A DNA stretch of 64,000 nt from Alphaproteobacteria bacterium. GTDB taxonomy: Bacteria > Pseudomonadota > Alphaproteobacteria > RF32 > CAG-239. Under the pieces are notes generated by a model. The model searched no databases. It was not told the origin of the DNA and saw only the letters and a program-made list of their open reading frames with translations. The stretch lies in contig JAFUTN010000024.1 in assembly GCA_017484225.1 (NCBI GenBank), positions 28,022 through 92,021 of the forward strand, read 5' to 3'. Below, in pieces: positions 8,939 through 17,278 of the stretch; position 1 is the stretch's first letter, and each line of letters begins with the position of its first letter. A program made the position numbers and the translations under genes.

Positions 8939-10186
8939 GTGGCTGAAGAGCAAGTAGAAGAAAAGGCTTGGAAATCATCATTCACCGAAGGTGGCATAAC
9001 TTATGCAGCCAGTTTGTTCTGGCAACCTTTATTGAATGCCGATAACCCTATGCCCGAAGTAAAAGAGGCAGCCGAAAACATTCTGGAAGGTGCCGACCTT
9101 TATGCCATTCGTAAAGGTAAGTCCACACAGTTTGGTTTGGCAGCTTCGTCGCAAGGCTTTACCCGCGGTCTGCCTGCCGGTGCCATTTCTTTGATTACCG
9201 GTTTAGGAAACATCACATCATTTTTAGCCGTATTCAAGGTTGATAACGGGTGGTGGTATGTATGTTTCAGAAACGACGTTATTCTCTCCGACGGTGATAC
9301 GCTTTTTGCCAACGAAAAAGATGCAAAAGACCAATTCATATCAATGTTGGCCGTTCCTGACTGGGATGCAATGTATGCTCCGGCAGAATGGGGTATTGAA
9401 GATGCAAAATCGCCGCAATTAAATGCCATCTTAAGCAAAGGTTTAAGCGTTAAGCTTGATAAAATAGGGGCTTCAAACGATACGGTAATGCTTGCCGTTA
9501 TTGTCGTTGGTTTTGCCATTATTCTGTGGTATGGATACACAAGCTTGCAAAGTATGTTCTTTTCCGAGCCGGAAGCACCTGTTGTTGCTCCGGTGGAACA
9601 GGCAGATGCACCGGCAGAACTTCCTCCTGAAGCTAAACCTTGGGAGGAACTTGTTAACCCGATTGACATGATGAATAACTGCTACGAAGCAACAAAATCT
9701 GCCGTTGAGCTTGTTGCTCCCGGATGGGATATAGAAGGTATAACCTGCAACAGCGGAGGATTGGTTACATCTTGGCGTCGTCGTGATGAAGGAAGAATCC
9801 CGATGATGGATCAAGCACTCAACGTATCCGGAATTAACTTTTTGTCACGCACACTTTCCAGTGACGGTAATACTTTTATGGTAACAATACCGGTAAAGGA
9901 AATGTCAACCTTAAACTCTCCTCCGGAATACAATAATACAGACTTAACAAATATTATTAATGACTTAAACCATTCCTTGAGAATAAACATTGCCACCGAA
10001 TCCAAAACATGGACTTCACCGCGCGGAAGTGTTTATAACATTATGGGATTTTCTATTCAGTCAAATACAGATCCGTTAATGTGGAGAGATTTATTAATGC
10101 AATTTTCAGGCTTGACAATTAATGAAATAACTTATGATATTAATAACAAGTCTTGGGTATATAAGGGAGAAATCTATGAGTTATAA
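8939..10186 (+). CDS. pilO: PilO-type type IVB pilus inner-membrane protein
   Basis: A 415-residue protein with a cytoplasmic N-terminal half, a single membrane segment near residues 183-202 (TVMLAVIVVGFAIILWYGY), and a periplasmic C-terminal half. Size, topology and order after PilN match PilO of IncI-type pili (PilO2-like), which links the secretin to the assembly ATPase platform. The start codon is GTG with a GAGAAAAGA purine stretch upstream. A Pro/Ala/Glu linker follows the membrane segment. The 3' end overlaps the next gene by 11 nt. Confidence 0.75.
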   Translation: MAEEQVEEKAWKSSFTEGGITYAASLFWQPLLNADNPMPEVKEAAENILEGADLYAIRKGKSTQFGLAASSQGFTRGLPAGAISLITGLGNITSFLAVFKVDNGWWYVCFRNDVILSDGDTLFANEKDAKDQFISMLAVPDWDAMYAPAEWGIEDAKSPQLNAILSKGLSVKLDKIGASNDTVMLAVIVVGFAIILWYGYTSLQSMFFSEPEAPVVAPVEQADAPAELPPEAKPWEELVNPIDMMNNCYEATKSAVELVAPGWDIEGITCNSGGLVTSWRRRDEGRIPMMDQALNVSGINFLSRTLSSDGNTFMVTIPVKEMSTLNSPPEYNNTDLTNIINDLNHSLRINIATESKTWTSPRGSVYNIMGFSIQSNTDPLMWRDLLMQFSGLTINEITYDINNKSWVYKGEIYEL

Positions 10187-11711
10187 TCTTAAAAACAAAA
10201 GTGTAGTATTGTTTGCTGTTACATTAGCTATGCTGACAATGTCCGGCGGAGTTGCATATTCCGCTGACCAAGCAGTTGCAAACAACCCGAATGTTGACAA
10301 CTCCTCAATAATGGAATCTGATGATGTTTTAGGTGACCTCGGTGTTGAAGAAAATGAATCAAATGCACCGGCACAAAATGCGGAGCAAGCCGTAACAGCA
10401 ACGGATGAAGAATTGTTCGGACTGGATGAAGAAGCTCCCGAAGTTGCTCCTCAGAATACGGAGGCGGAAAATCCTGTTGCAACGGCAGACAATGTATCTG
10501 ACAACGTTGATGACGGCGCCTTACTGACTCCTCCGGAAAAAATTTCCGATAATGCAAATCCGGATGATTTGACTGCCGACCCTATTCAAATAGAAGAGCC
10601 GAAATCTCCGTTTGAAAAGTATGGTAATGCGATTCTCTCTAAGGTTGATAATGATTTATTTAACCAAATGTCCAATATTGAAAAACAGACAACACTCTTG
10701 AACTTGGAATTAAGACGTGAACAAGTTCAAAACCAGATTGATGCCTTGAGAGCTCAGCGTGAAAAAGCCAGCCGTGAAGAACAGCAGCGTATTTTGGAAG
10801 AAGAACAGAAAATAAAAGATAATGAAGCCAGAAGAAAAGCCGAATTGCTGGAAGCCGAAGCAAGAGTTAAAGAAAAAGAAATTGAACTTGAAAAAGTTAA
10901 ACAGGCGAAAGTTCTTAACGAATATATGAATGAAATGCTTATAATCAATCAACAATGGGTTGAAAATAACGCTATTTTGACCAAGCGGGTTGAAACTCTG
11001 TTGAAAGAAAAAACAGCTATTGTGGAAGATTTTAATTCTAAAATGGCGAACTTGAAACAACAGGTTATCGGTATTGAAAGTTTGGCAAACGAAGCAGAAA
11101 AAATTCACCGCGCGCAGATTGATTCTTTGAACAAACAAATAACAAAGCTCAGACAATCTTTGGTTGATAATGAAAATACCATGAAGCAAATGCAAAGCGG
11201 TGACTTGAATAATCCGTTTGCAAACGGATTAGACCCTAATGCTATAGACATGTCAAAAGAATATGCCATTATGGATATAACCGGAAAAGGTGATAATATT
11301 GTAGCTAAAATCGTAAGCACCGACGGAACAACCTTTATTGTTCGCAAAGGTTCGGTATTAAAAGGAGGAGAGGTTGTTTCTTCCATCTCCGATAACTATA
11401 TTGCTTTTGATAAACATGGTATAACCAGCTACTTATACACCGGTGGAACAGTTATGCAATATGAGCCGACAAAATCATTTAATGATGCCGCCAAAACACC
11501 TGAAAAGGCCGAAGCGGTTAAAACCAACCAGCAGACAATCCGCAATGTTCGCGGCGTATCGGCTCCGAGCGGTTCCAATCTGAAATCAAATTTGCAGAAT
11601 AACGAAACCAATTTGTCTAAGCCGGTTCAGCAAAATAACAAAACGCAGGTTCGCCGTTCAACCGGTAATGCCGGACTTGCATCCTTCAGTCAAGGAATGA
11701 TGGTAAAGTAA
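10176..11711 (+). CDS. pilP: PilP-like pilus protein with long coiled-coil insertion
   Basis: A 511-residue exported protein. A signal peptide (about 1-30, ending VAYSA) is followed by an acidic disordered stretch, a charged coiled coil rich in Glu/Lys/Arg/Gln (about 165-345), and a C-terminal domain (about 370-435: 'IMDITGKGDNIVAKI ... GGEVVSSI') that matches the PilP fold of type IVB pili. Classical PilP is about 150-200 residues, so the coiled-coil part is an unusual enlargement. GGGAGA lies 6 nt before the ATG, inside the end of pilO. Confidence 0.72.
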   Translation: MSYNLKNKSVVLFAVTLAMLTMSGGVAYSADQAVANNPNVDNSSIMESDDVLGDLGVEENESNAPAQNAEQAVTATDEELFGLDEEAPEVAPQNTEAENPVATADNVSDNVDDGALLTPPEKISDNANPDDLTADPIQIEEPKSPFEKYGNAILSKVDNDLFNQMSNIEKQTTLLNLELRREQVQNQIDALRAQREKASREEQQRILEEEQKIKDNEARRKAELLEAEARVKEKEIELEKVKQAKVLNEYMNEMLIINQQWVENNAILTKRVETLLKEKTAIVEDFNSKMANLKQQVIGIESLANEAEKIHRAQIDSLNKQITKLRQSLVDNENTMKQMQSGDLNNPFANGLDPNAIDMSKEYAIMDITGKGDNIVAKIVSTDGTTFIVRKGSVLKGGEVVSSISDNYIAFDKHGITSYLYTGGTVMQYEPTKSFNDAAKTPEKAEAVKTNQQTIRNVRGVSAPSGSNLKSNLQNNETNLSKPVQQNNKTQVRRSTGNAGLASFSQGMMVK

Positions 11712-11718
11712 TATAACA

Positions 11719-13428
11719 ATGGTTGAAGAAGTTAAAAAATCCGAAAGTTCATCAGCAATCACTCCCGAAAAATATGCAAATATTGTCGGGAGCGATTCCG
11801 GTGAGCAAAAAAAAGAAACTTCTTCAGATATAGTGGTTGAAACCAATAAACAAGATAAAAAAGAAAACTTTTTTGAAACTCTTTTTGCTAACGGTAATGA
11901 GCTGGTAACGGCAACAAACGGTTCTCTGCAAGTTGACGGAGAGACAAGACACATGTTGGCCTTGTTTTCTGACGGAACTTATCTTGTTGATGAATCTCAC
12001 AAATTTGACGGTAAAGTTCTTAACTTCCAATCCATAGCAAAACGCAGAAAATTTACCATTTTTGCTCCGCAATATGTAAGCGGACAAGAAATTTCGGCCA
12101 TCTATGCCTATGCCGAACGCGGAACCGGCGAAATTGAATTAAATGCCGAAGAGTCAATAGATTATCAGATGCAAATTGACTTTTTGAGTGTTATCAACCG
12201 CGCTGCCTCAAAAAAAGTTTCCGATGTCCACGTTATTGTCAGCGATACAACACTTGTGTTGTTTCGTGTCAGCGGTATGATGGAACGTGAATTGGAATAT
12301 TCTAAAGATTGGGGAGAGGCGTTTGTTCGTGCGGCGTTTGCTTCTGCCGATATTTCTGATGCAAACTATGCTCAAAACGAGTTTCAGGGCGCTCAAAAAC
12401 TGGGTTCAACACCTTTGCGGGGAACGGACGGAAAGTTAAAATTACCGCATAATGTGTTAGCTATTCGTTTGCAATTCAACCCTGTAGCTTTCGGTTCTCA
12501 ATATTTGGTTATGCGTTTGCTGTATGCAGATGACAACCCTAACGGAAACAGTGATTTAGCCTCACTTGGTTTGGGAGAACGAGAAATTAATCTGTTCTAC
12601 CGTTTACGCGCAAATGCCGTTGGTTTGAACATTATTGCCGGCCCTACGGGTTCCGGAAAGTCAACAACCCTGCAACGTAACATGATAAAGCTTGTGCAGG
12701 AACATAATGGTGAAATTAACGTTATTACCGTGGAAGATCCGCCGGAGTATCCGATTCCGGGGGCAAGACAAATGCCGGTAACCAACGCTAATACCGAAGA
12801 AGAAAAAGACGAAGAATTTAATAAAGCCTTGTCTGCCGCTTTGCGTTCCGACCCTGACGTTATGATGGTCGGAGAAATTCGTTCGCTTTCAGCTGCCGGA
12901 TTGGTGTTTAAAGGGGCGCTTTCCGGTCACAGTGTATGGTCAACTTTGCACGCAAACTCTGCTCCGGCAATTATTACCCGTTTGCGTGATATGGGTGTGC
13001 AATCTTATATGCTGAGCGATCCTGAAATTATGAAAGGTTTGATTTCTCAGCGTCTGTTCCGTAAAATCTGCCCACACTGCCGTCTATCCATTAAAACGCG
13101 CCAAAATGATCCGTCTTTTAAGCGTTTACAAATAGCTTTAGGTGATTTCGGCGTGGAAAACACTTATATTCGCGGTCCGGGCTGCAAATTTTGCGGCGGT
13201 AAAGGTGTTATCGGCAGAATGAGCGTGCCGGAAATTATTATTCCGGATTCTCGTTTTCTGCAACTTTTGGTAAACGGAGACACCAAAAATGCCATTGATT
13301 ACTGGGTAAGCGAACTTGACGGACGCCCGCTCAGAGATGCCGCCATTGAACGTATGCTCAAAGGTTTGATTGATTTAGATGAAGTTGAACGCTGGTGCGG
13401 TTTATTAGACCAGAGACCGATTTACTAG
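11719..13428 (+). CDS. pilQ: PilQ-type GspE/PulE-family assembly ATPase
   Basis: Hexameric secretion ATPase of the pilus machine, 569 residues. Walker A is GPTGSGKST near residue 310, the Asp box is ITVEDPPEYPI (about 333-345), Walker B lies in VMMVGEIRS (about 380-388), and the His box is STLHANSA near 412. Two zinc-binding CxxC pairs (CPHC near 451, CKFC near 489) match the GspE zinc domain. The first 80 residues are charged and poorly ordered. Position between PilP- and PilR-type genes agrees with type IVB pilus operons. Confidence 0.93.
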   Translation: MVEEVKKSESSSAITPEKYANIVGSDSGEQKKETSSDIVVETNKQDKKENFFETLFANGNELVTATNGSLQVDGETRHMLALFSDGTYLVDESHKFDGKVLNFQSIAKRRKFTIFAPQYVSGQEISAIYAYAERGTGEIELNAEESIDYQMQIDFLSVINRAASKKVSDVHVIVSDTTLVLFRVSGMMERELEYSKDWGEAFVRAAFASADISDANYAQNEFQGAQKLGSTPLRGTDGKLKLPHNVLAIRLQFNPVAFGSQYLVMRLLYADDNPNGNSDLASLGLGEREINLFYRLRANAVGLNIIAGPTGSGKSTTLQRNMIKLVQEHNGEINVITVEDPPEYPIPGARQMPVTNANTEEEKDEEFNKALSAALRSDPDVMMVGEIRSLSAAGLVFKGALSGHSVWSTLHANSAPAIITRLRDMGVQSYMLSDPEIMKGLISQRLFRKICPHCRLSIKTRQNDPSFKRLQIALGDFGVENTYIRGPGCKFCGGKGVIGRMSVPEIIIPDSRFLQLLVNGDTKNAIDYWVSELDGRPLRDAAIERMLKGLIDLDEVERWCGLLDQRPIY

Positions 13429-13438
13429 GGAGATAACA

Positions 13439-14560
13439 ATGCCTGAAATACAAAAGCAAAATGCCTTTTCAAAAGCAATGAAAACAAGTACTAACAAGTA
13501 TATTGCCGGATTTGCTAAGATTGTCTGCAGTCTTTCAAACAAGAAAAGACTTAAAATTTATCGTAAATTGGCAGCGTTACTCAGAAACCGCTTTTCCTTA
13601 ATGAATGCTCTGGAAATGGTGTATAACGGTTTATCCGAAGATGGTAAAAGCCCTTATGAACCTTTAGCTATTGCCGTTGCCGCATGGGGTAAAGCTTTGC
13701 AGGAAGGTCATCCTTTTTCCGATTGCTTAAAAGGATGGGCTCCTAACCGTGAACGACTTATGCTTTCGGTCGGTGACGTGTCAGACTTGGAAAGTGCTTT
13801 CATGAACCTTATTAAGGTGGTTGAGGGTTCAACCAGAATGATTCGCCCGATTGTAAGTGCTATTGCCTACCCGTCATTCTTATTAATGATGTCAGTGCTT
13901 ATTTTGTATGCTATCGGTGTTTATATGGTTCCGCCAATGCTTGATGCCGCACCTAACACTATATGGACCGGAACGGCAAAAACCTTAATTGATGTATCCG
14001 AGTGGATTCAGGTTAACTGGCTCATGGCCTTTTCGGTTTTTCCGGCAATAGCTTTTGTTATATACATAACAATCGGTGTTTGGAGCGGCAAAGTTCGTGT
14101 CCGTTTTGACCACTTTCCGCCTTGGTCGTTATACAAAATTTTCACGGGTATTACGTGGCTTTTGGCCTTGTCTGCTTTGGTTAAAGGCGGTGTTCCGGTG
14201 TCCATTGCCCTCACCTCTTTGAAAAAGGATTCCAACCGCTACTTAAAAACTCGTATTGACGGTGCTTTGGCTTACATTAAAAACGGTGAAAACTTAGGTC
14301 AGGCATTAGATAAAGCCGGTCAGGAATTTCCGGATAAGCAAATTATTTCAGATTTAAAAATTTATTCCGAACTTGATAACTTTGAAGAAGCCTTGGACAA
14401 GCTGGCAAACGAGTGGTTGGAAGAATCGGTGTATATTATTGAACAACGTGCCGAAATCATGAACGCTTTTGCTTTGTTGTCCGTATCCGGTATTATTGCA
14501 TGGGCCGTATTCGGCACCTTTGATATGCAAGACCAAATTACAAGCTCTATGGGTAAATAA
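13439..14560 (+). CDS. pilR: PilR-type GspF-family inner-membrane platform protein
   Basis: Platform protein of type IV pilus/type II secretion machines, 373 residues. It has the duplicated GspF layout: cytoplasmic helical domains around residues 35-120 and 230-330, with membrane segments near 138-160, 185-210 and 345-365. It follows the ATPase gene by 10 nt and has GGGAGA before its ATG. It should receive energy from PilQ and extract pilin subunits. No prepilin peptidase or retraction ATPase is encoded beside it in this window. Confidence 0.88.
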   Translation: MPEIQKQNAFSKAMKTSTNKYIAGFAKIVCSLSNKKRLKIYRKLAALLRNRFSLMNALEMVYNGLSEDGKSPYEPLAIAVAAWGKALQEGHPFSDCLKGWAPNRERLMLSVGDVSDLESAFMNLIKVVEGSTRMIRPIVSAIAYPSFLLMMSVLILYAIGVYMVPPMLDAAPNTIWTGTAKTLIDVSEWIQVNWLMAFSVFPAIAFVIYITIGVWSGKVRVRFDHFPPWSLYKIFTGITWLLALSALVKGGVPVSIALTSLKKDSNRYLKTRIDGALAYIKNGENLGQALDKAGQEFPDKQIISDLKIYSELDNFEEALDKLANEWLEESVYIIEQRAEIMNAFALLSVSGIIAWAVFGTFDMQDQITSSMGK

Positions 14561-14569
14561 GGGAAAAAG

Positions 14570-15109
14570 ATGCACTTTTATATTGATAAAAAAGATTTCA
14601 CGAAAAACTACGGCTTATTTACCGCTATCGGTATTATTGTCGCAAGTATTGCTTTGTGCTATATTCTTTTTCACAATCCTTATAAGAAGATTCATCAGCA
14701 AATTTTTGAAATTGCCGCCAGAACAACAAACTATTATCGCGAACGCCCCGGATATTGGAATTTATCAACCGATTCCGCACGGGAAGACGGATTAATAAAA
14801 GAGGCGGAAAACGGCCTTAGCGAATATGATATTACAATCGGACAAGGAGTTGACGGCAATTTGAGTATGCCGAGTTCTCAATCTTTTGATGTTGCCTTAA
14901 AGCATTTAAGTAAATCCGCTTGTATTTCATTACTTGAACAGGAATTGAGTGCCGAGCAAAAGTTATCACTTATACAAATCACTGTTATAAACTCCGACGG
15001 GCAAACAGATTTTTCGTGGGGTTCGGAACATAAATTGCCGATAGAAAGATACACATCAAGAGATGTTTGCGCAATCAAAGAAAACACTCTTATGTGGACT
15101 TTTCAATAG
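14570..15109 (+). CDS. Pilin-like protein at end of type IVB pilus operon
   Basis: A 179-residue protein with one N-terminal hydrophobic segment (about residues 14-36) followed by a soluble domain containing 'CISLLEQELS' and a second Cys near residue 169, reminiscent of the disulphide-bonded C-terminal domain of type IVB pilins (PilS/TcpA). Position last after PilR supports a pilin role. Oddly, the usual prepilin site (Gly followed by Met/Leu/Phe and Glu at +5) is not evident, so it might be a non-processed minor subunit or a membrane-anchored accessory protein. Confidence 0.5.
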   Translation: MHFYIDKKDFTKNYGLFTAIGIIVASIALCYILFHNPYKKIHQQIFEIAARTTNYYRERPGYWNLSTDSAREDGLIKEAENGLSEYDITIGQGVDGNLSMPSSQSFDVALKHLSKSACISLLEQELSAEQKLSLIQITVINSDGQTDFSWGSEHKLPIERYTSRDVCAIKENTLMWTFQ

Positions 15110-15112
15110 CCG

Positions 15113-16021
15113 CTATTTTCCTTTAACTTGTTTATTTTCCAACTTTTGGCTGATATAAGTTTCAAGTTTTTTACTTGTGTTTTTTGAAGACTTCAGCAGT
15201 AATTTTTTTATCAATGTATCGGCAACTTCCTGCTCGTCCTCGGTAACATCAAACAAAATAAAGTGATTTTGCTGGTCTTCCCACGGCGCAAAATCTGCAA
15301 ATTTATCAGAAATTATTTGCAAAGACGACTGCATTTGCATTTTGTTGTTATTGACATCAATATCGGATACCTTTGCCTTTTTCAAACTCGGAACAATAAC
15401 AAAATCGGCCAAGTTTTCATCTTCGGTAACATAAAAGTAATCACTGTCCGCAAACAAATTTTTTATGTAGTCTGCATAGTGGTCGGTTTTTGTATTATCC
15501 CACATATTCATCTTACCGATAAAAACCAGTTTTTTTTCGTCCGGACTCTGCGGTTTAAATGAAAGAGTATTATTAACGCTCTCGGCAATTTCGGCAACAT
15601 CAGCCGCCTCCGTAAGATGCGGAGGTTCAATCGCCTTGTATTCTTCTATCATAGCGTTCATTTCATCTGCGGTAACACTCACCACCGCATTAACTTTTAC
15701 ACATATACGCTTAATTTCGTTTAATGTTATTTCGTGCGTCACCTCATGCATATAATTATCAATAATTTGATACGAAATAACATCCATGGCCGAAGCACCA
15801 AGGTCATTGTTATATTTTTGAATGATGCCGGAAAGTTTGACTGCAGCCAAGCTTGCTTTATCTATTGCTCTGTATTCGGCAGTATCTTTATCATCATCAG
15901 CACGCCTGTCATCACAAGCATCTGCACTAACTTTCACCGGTTCGGGAACATCTTCGGCAAAACAAAGAGGTGCATACATAATTGCCGCCGAAAGCAACAG
16001 CGCATATTTTCTGTTCATCAT
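15113..16021 (-). CDS. Exported protein of unknown function, paired with upstream lipoprotein
   Basis: A 302-residue protein with a signal peptide (cleaved after CFA, about residue 22). The mature part has an N-terminal helical region and a C-terminal alpha/beta region with 'KKLVFIGKMN' and 'ADFVIVPSLKK'. This pattern recalls the TolB-N/LpoB/CsgG-like fold of periplasmic lipoproteins, but there is no decisive motif. The ATG overlaps the stop of the upstream gene by 1 nt (TAATG), indicating tight coupling. It converges with the pilus operon, only 3 nt apart, so read-through of either transcript would be antisense. Confidence 0.55.
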   Translation of the reverse strand: MMNRKYALLLSAAIMYAPLCFAEDVPEPVKVSADACDDRRADDDKDTAEYRAIDKASLAAVKLSGIIQKYNNDLGASAMDVISYQIIDNYMHEVTHEITLNEIKRICVKVNAVVSVTADEMNAMIEEYKAIEPPHLTEAADVAEIAESVNNTLSFKPQSPDEKKLVFIGKMNMWDNTKTDHYADYIKNLFADSDYFYVTEDENLADFVIVPSLKKAKVSDIDVNNNKMQMQSSLQIISDKFADFAPWEDQQNHFILFDVTEDEQEVADTLIKKLLLKSSKNTSKKLETYISQKLENKQVKGK

Positions 16022-16677
16022 TACCACCAGCTTCTGTCCCCTGCGGCCTGATGCACAACTTCATGCCATTCGCCGAGTTTTTTACCATAAGTATCATACA
16101 AACCGATTGAATACTTTATGGCCGGAATCTGTTTTGTCGGTGTATCAAACCAAGCAACTTCGGATGTAACAACATAATCAGCCTCCGAACGATTATCCGT
16201 CACATCAATATTGTCTGTGTTTTTAAGATTACGCTTAATCGCGCTCACACCTTTTTCAATTCCTCCCGGCATATCCGCTTCGTTATTTACCGTTTCGGCC
16301 ACATACATTTTCGCTTTTTTATCCGATTTAAACACACCTTCAATATCATTAATCATTGAACGAACCGTGCGATTTGCCGAAATCACATAAATTTCCGGTG
16401 CATTAGGAATAATGGTTTTTTCTTCGGAGTTTTTATCTTCATCCAAACAGCATGGTCTTTTTTTGGAAACAGTCTCGGTCACCCGAGGTTTAAGCACCAT
16501 CGGTGCCGGCTGAACATTTTGGCATGGCGCCCCTTGCACACACGAATAAGAACAAGGCACGCTCACATTTGTCTGCAACTCTGCCGCAACCGAATCTTCA
16601 AGCTTCTGATTTTCCACTTTTCCTGCCGTGCATGCCGATACTGCAACAACCAGAAAGCCGACAAAAATTTTATTCAT
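16021..16677 (-). CDS. Lipoprotein with LpoB/CsgG-like domain (tentative)
   Basis: A 218-residue lipoprotein: lipobox VSAC with Cys at residue 16, then a Cys/Pro-rich linker containing six further Cys, and a C-terminal domain (about 95-215) with 'YVISANRTVRSMINDIEGVF', 'AEADYVV'-type and 'YSIGLYDTYGKKLGEW' segments. That order (small-residue start, helix, 'ADYVV', antiparallel strands) is like the LpoB penicillin-binding protein activator family. AGGTG precedes the ATG. It forms a two-gene unit with the downstream exported protein. The family call is a guess from pattern and needs a profile search. Confidence 0.5.
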   Translation of the reverse strand: MNKIFVGFLVVAVSACTAGKVENQKLEDSVAAELQTNVSVPCSYSCVQGAPCQNVQPAPMVLKPRVTETVSKKRPCCLDEDKNSEEKTIIPNAPEIYVISANRTVRSMINDIEGVFKSDKKAKMYVAETVNNEADMPGGIEKGVSAIKRNLKNTDNIDVTDNRSEADYVVTSEVAWFDTPTKQIPAIKYSIGLYDTYGKKLGEWHEVVHQAAGDRSWW

Positions 16678-16821
16678 TTTTTCACCTCATTAAAAAAGGA
16701 CACTTACAGATAAGTCTACACCGTTTAGCTTAAAAATAACTTAATATTTGCAAATACGTCCTTGCAAAAAAATAAAGCTCCTTTTATACTCTGTGTGACT
16801 TATTGTATCGGAGTAAACATA

Positions 16822-17262
16822 ATGTTGCTGATGTTTTTTGCCATTCTCTGCCCGTTTTTGATATTGGTAAGACCTTTACAGAGAAATAAATTTTTTATTT
16901 TTTACTTTGCATTAATGATTTTGAGTGCCTACATAACCGAAGAATATTATTTTAAGGTAAAACCTTTATCACACAACGCCGTTATGCTGTTTATCGTTTA
17001 CCATATCGCCTGCATAAACATTTCCACGTTTTTTGCCTACTGGGCCGACAAGCGTGCCGCGATTAAAGGTGATTGGCGAACTCCGGAGGCTCATTTGCAT
17101 GCTTTAGAATTTTTGGGCGGGTGGATAGGAGCTCTCTTTGCTCAAAAAATTTTTCATCACAAAAACAAGAAACATTCTTATCAGATTATGTTCTGGCTGA
17201 TGCTTGTTTTGGAGTGTGCTGCAGTTTATATCATATTAAAGTATTTGGGATTTATCTATTAA
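16822..17262 (+). CDS. DUF1294-family small membrane protein
   Basis: A 146-residue protein with four hydrophobic segments. The family signature is clear: 'YWADKRAAIKGDWRTPEAHLHALEFLGGWIGALFAQKIFHHKNKK', i.e. DK near residue 74, a 'R-x-PE' element, GGW-x-GA, and HK. These residues define DUF1294, whose function is unknown. I chose the ATG that has GGAG 8 nt upstream; an in-frame TTG 60 nt further up would add 20 residues without a ribosome site. It is followed 16 nt later by the DUF4139 gene, possibly cotranscribed. Confidence 0.82.
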   Translation: MLLMFFAILCPFLILVRPLQRNKFFIFYFALMILSAYITEEYYFKVKPLSHNAVMLFIVYHIACINISTFFAYWADKRAAIKGDWRTPEAHLHALEFLGGWIGALFAQKIFHHKNKKHSYQIMFWLMLVLECAAVYIILKYLGFIY

Positions 17263-17278
17263 ACTATGGAGGATTTTT

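Noticed and set aside
10228..11195. Long antisense open frames inside the PilP-like gene
   Set aside because: They are shadows of a Glu/Lys-rich coiled coil; no ribosome sites and implausible Phe/Leu-rich or His-rich translations.
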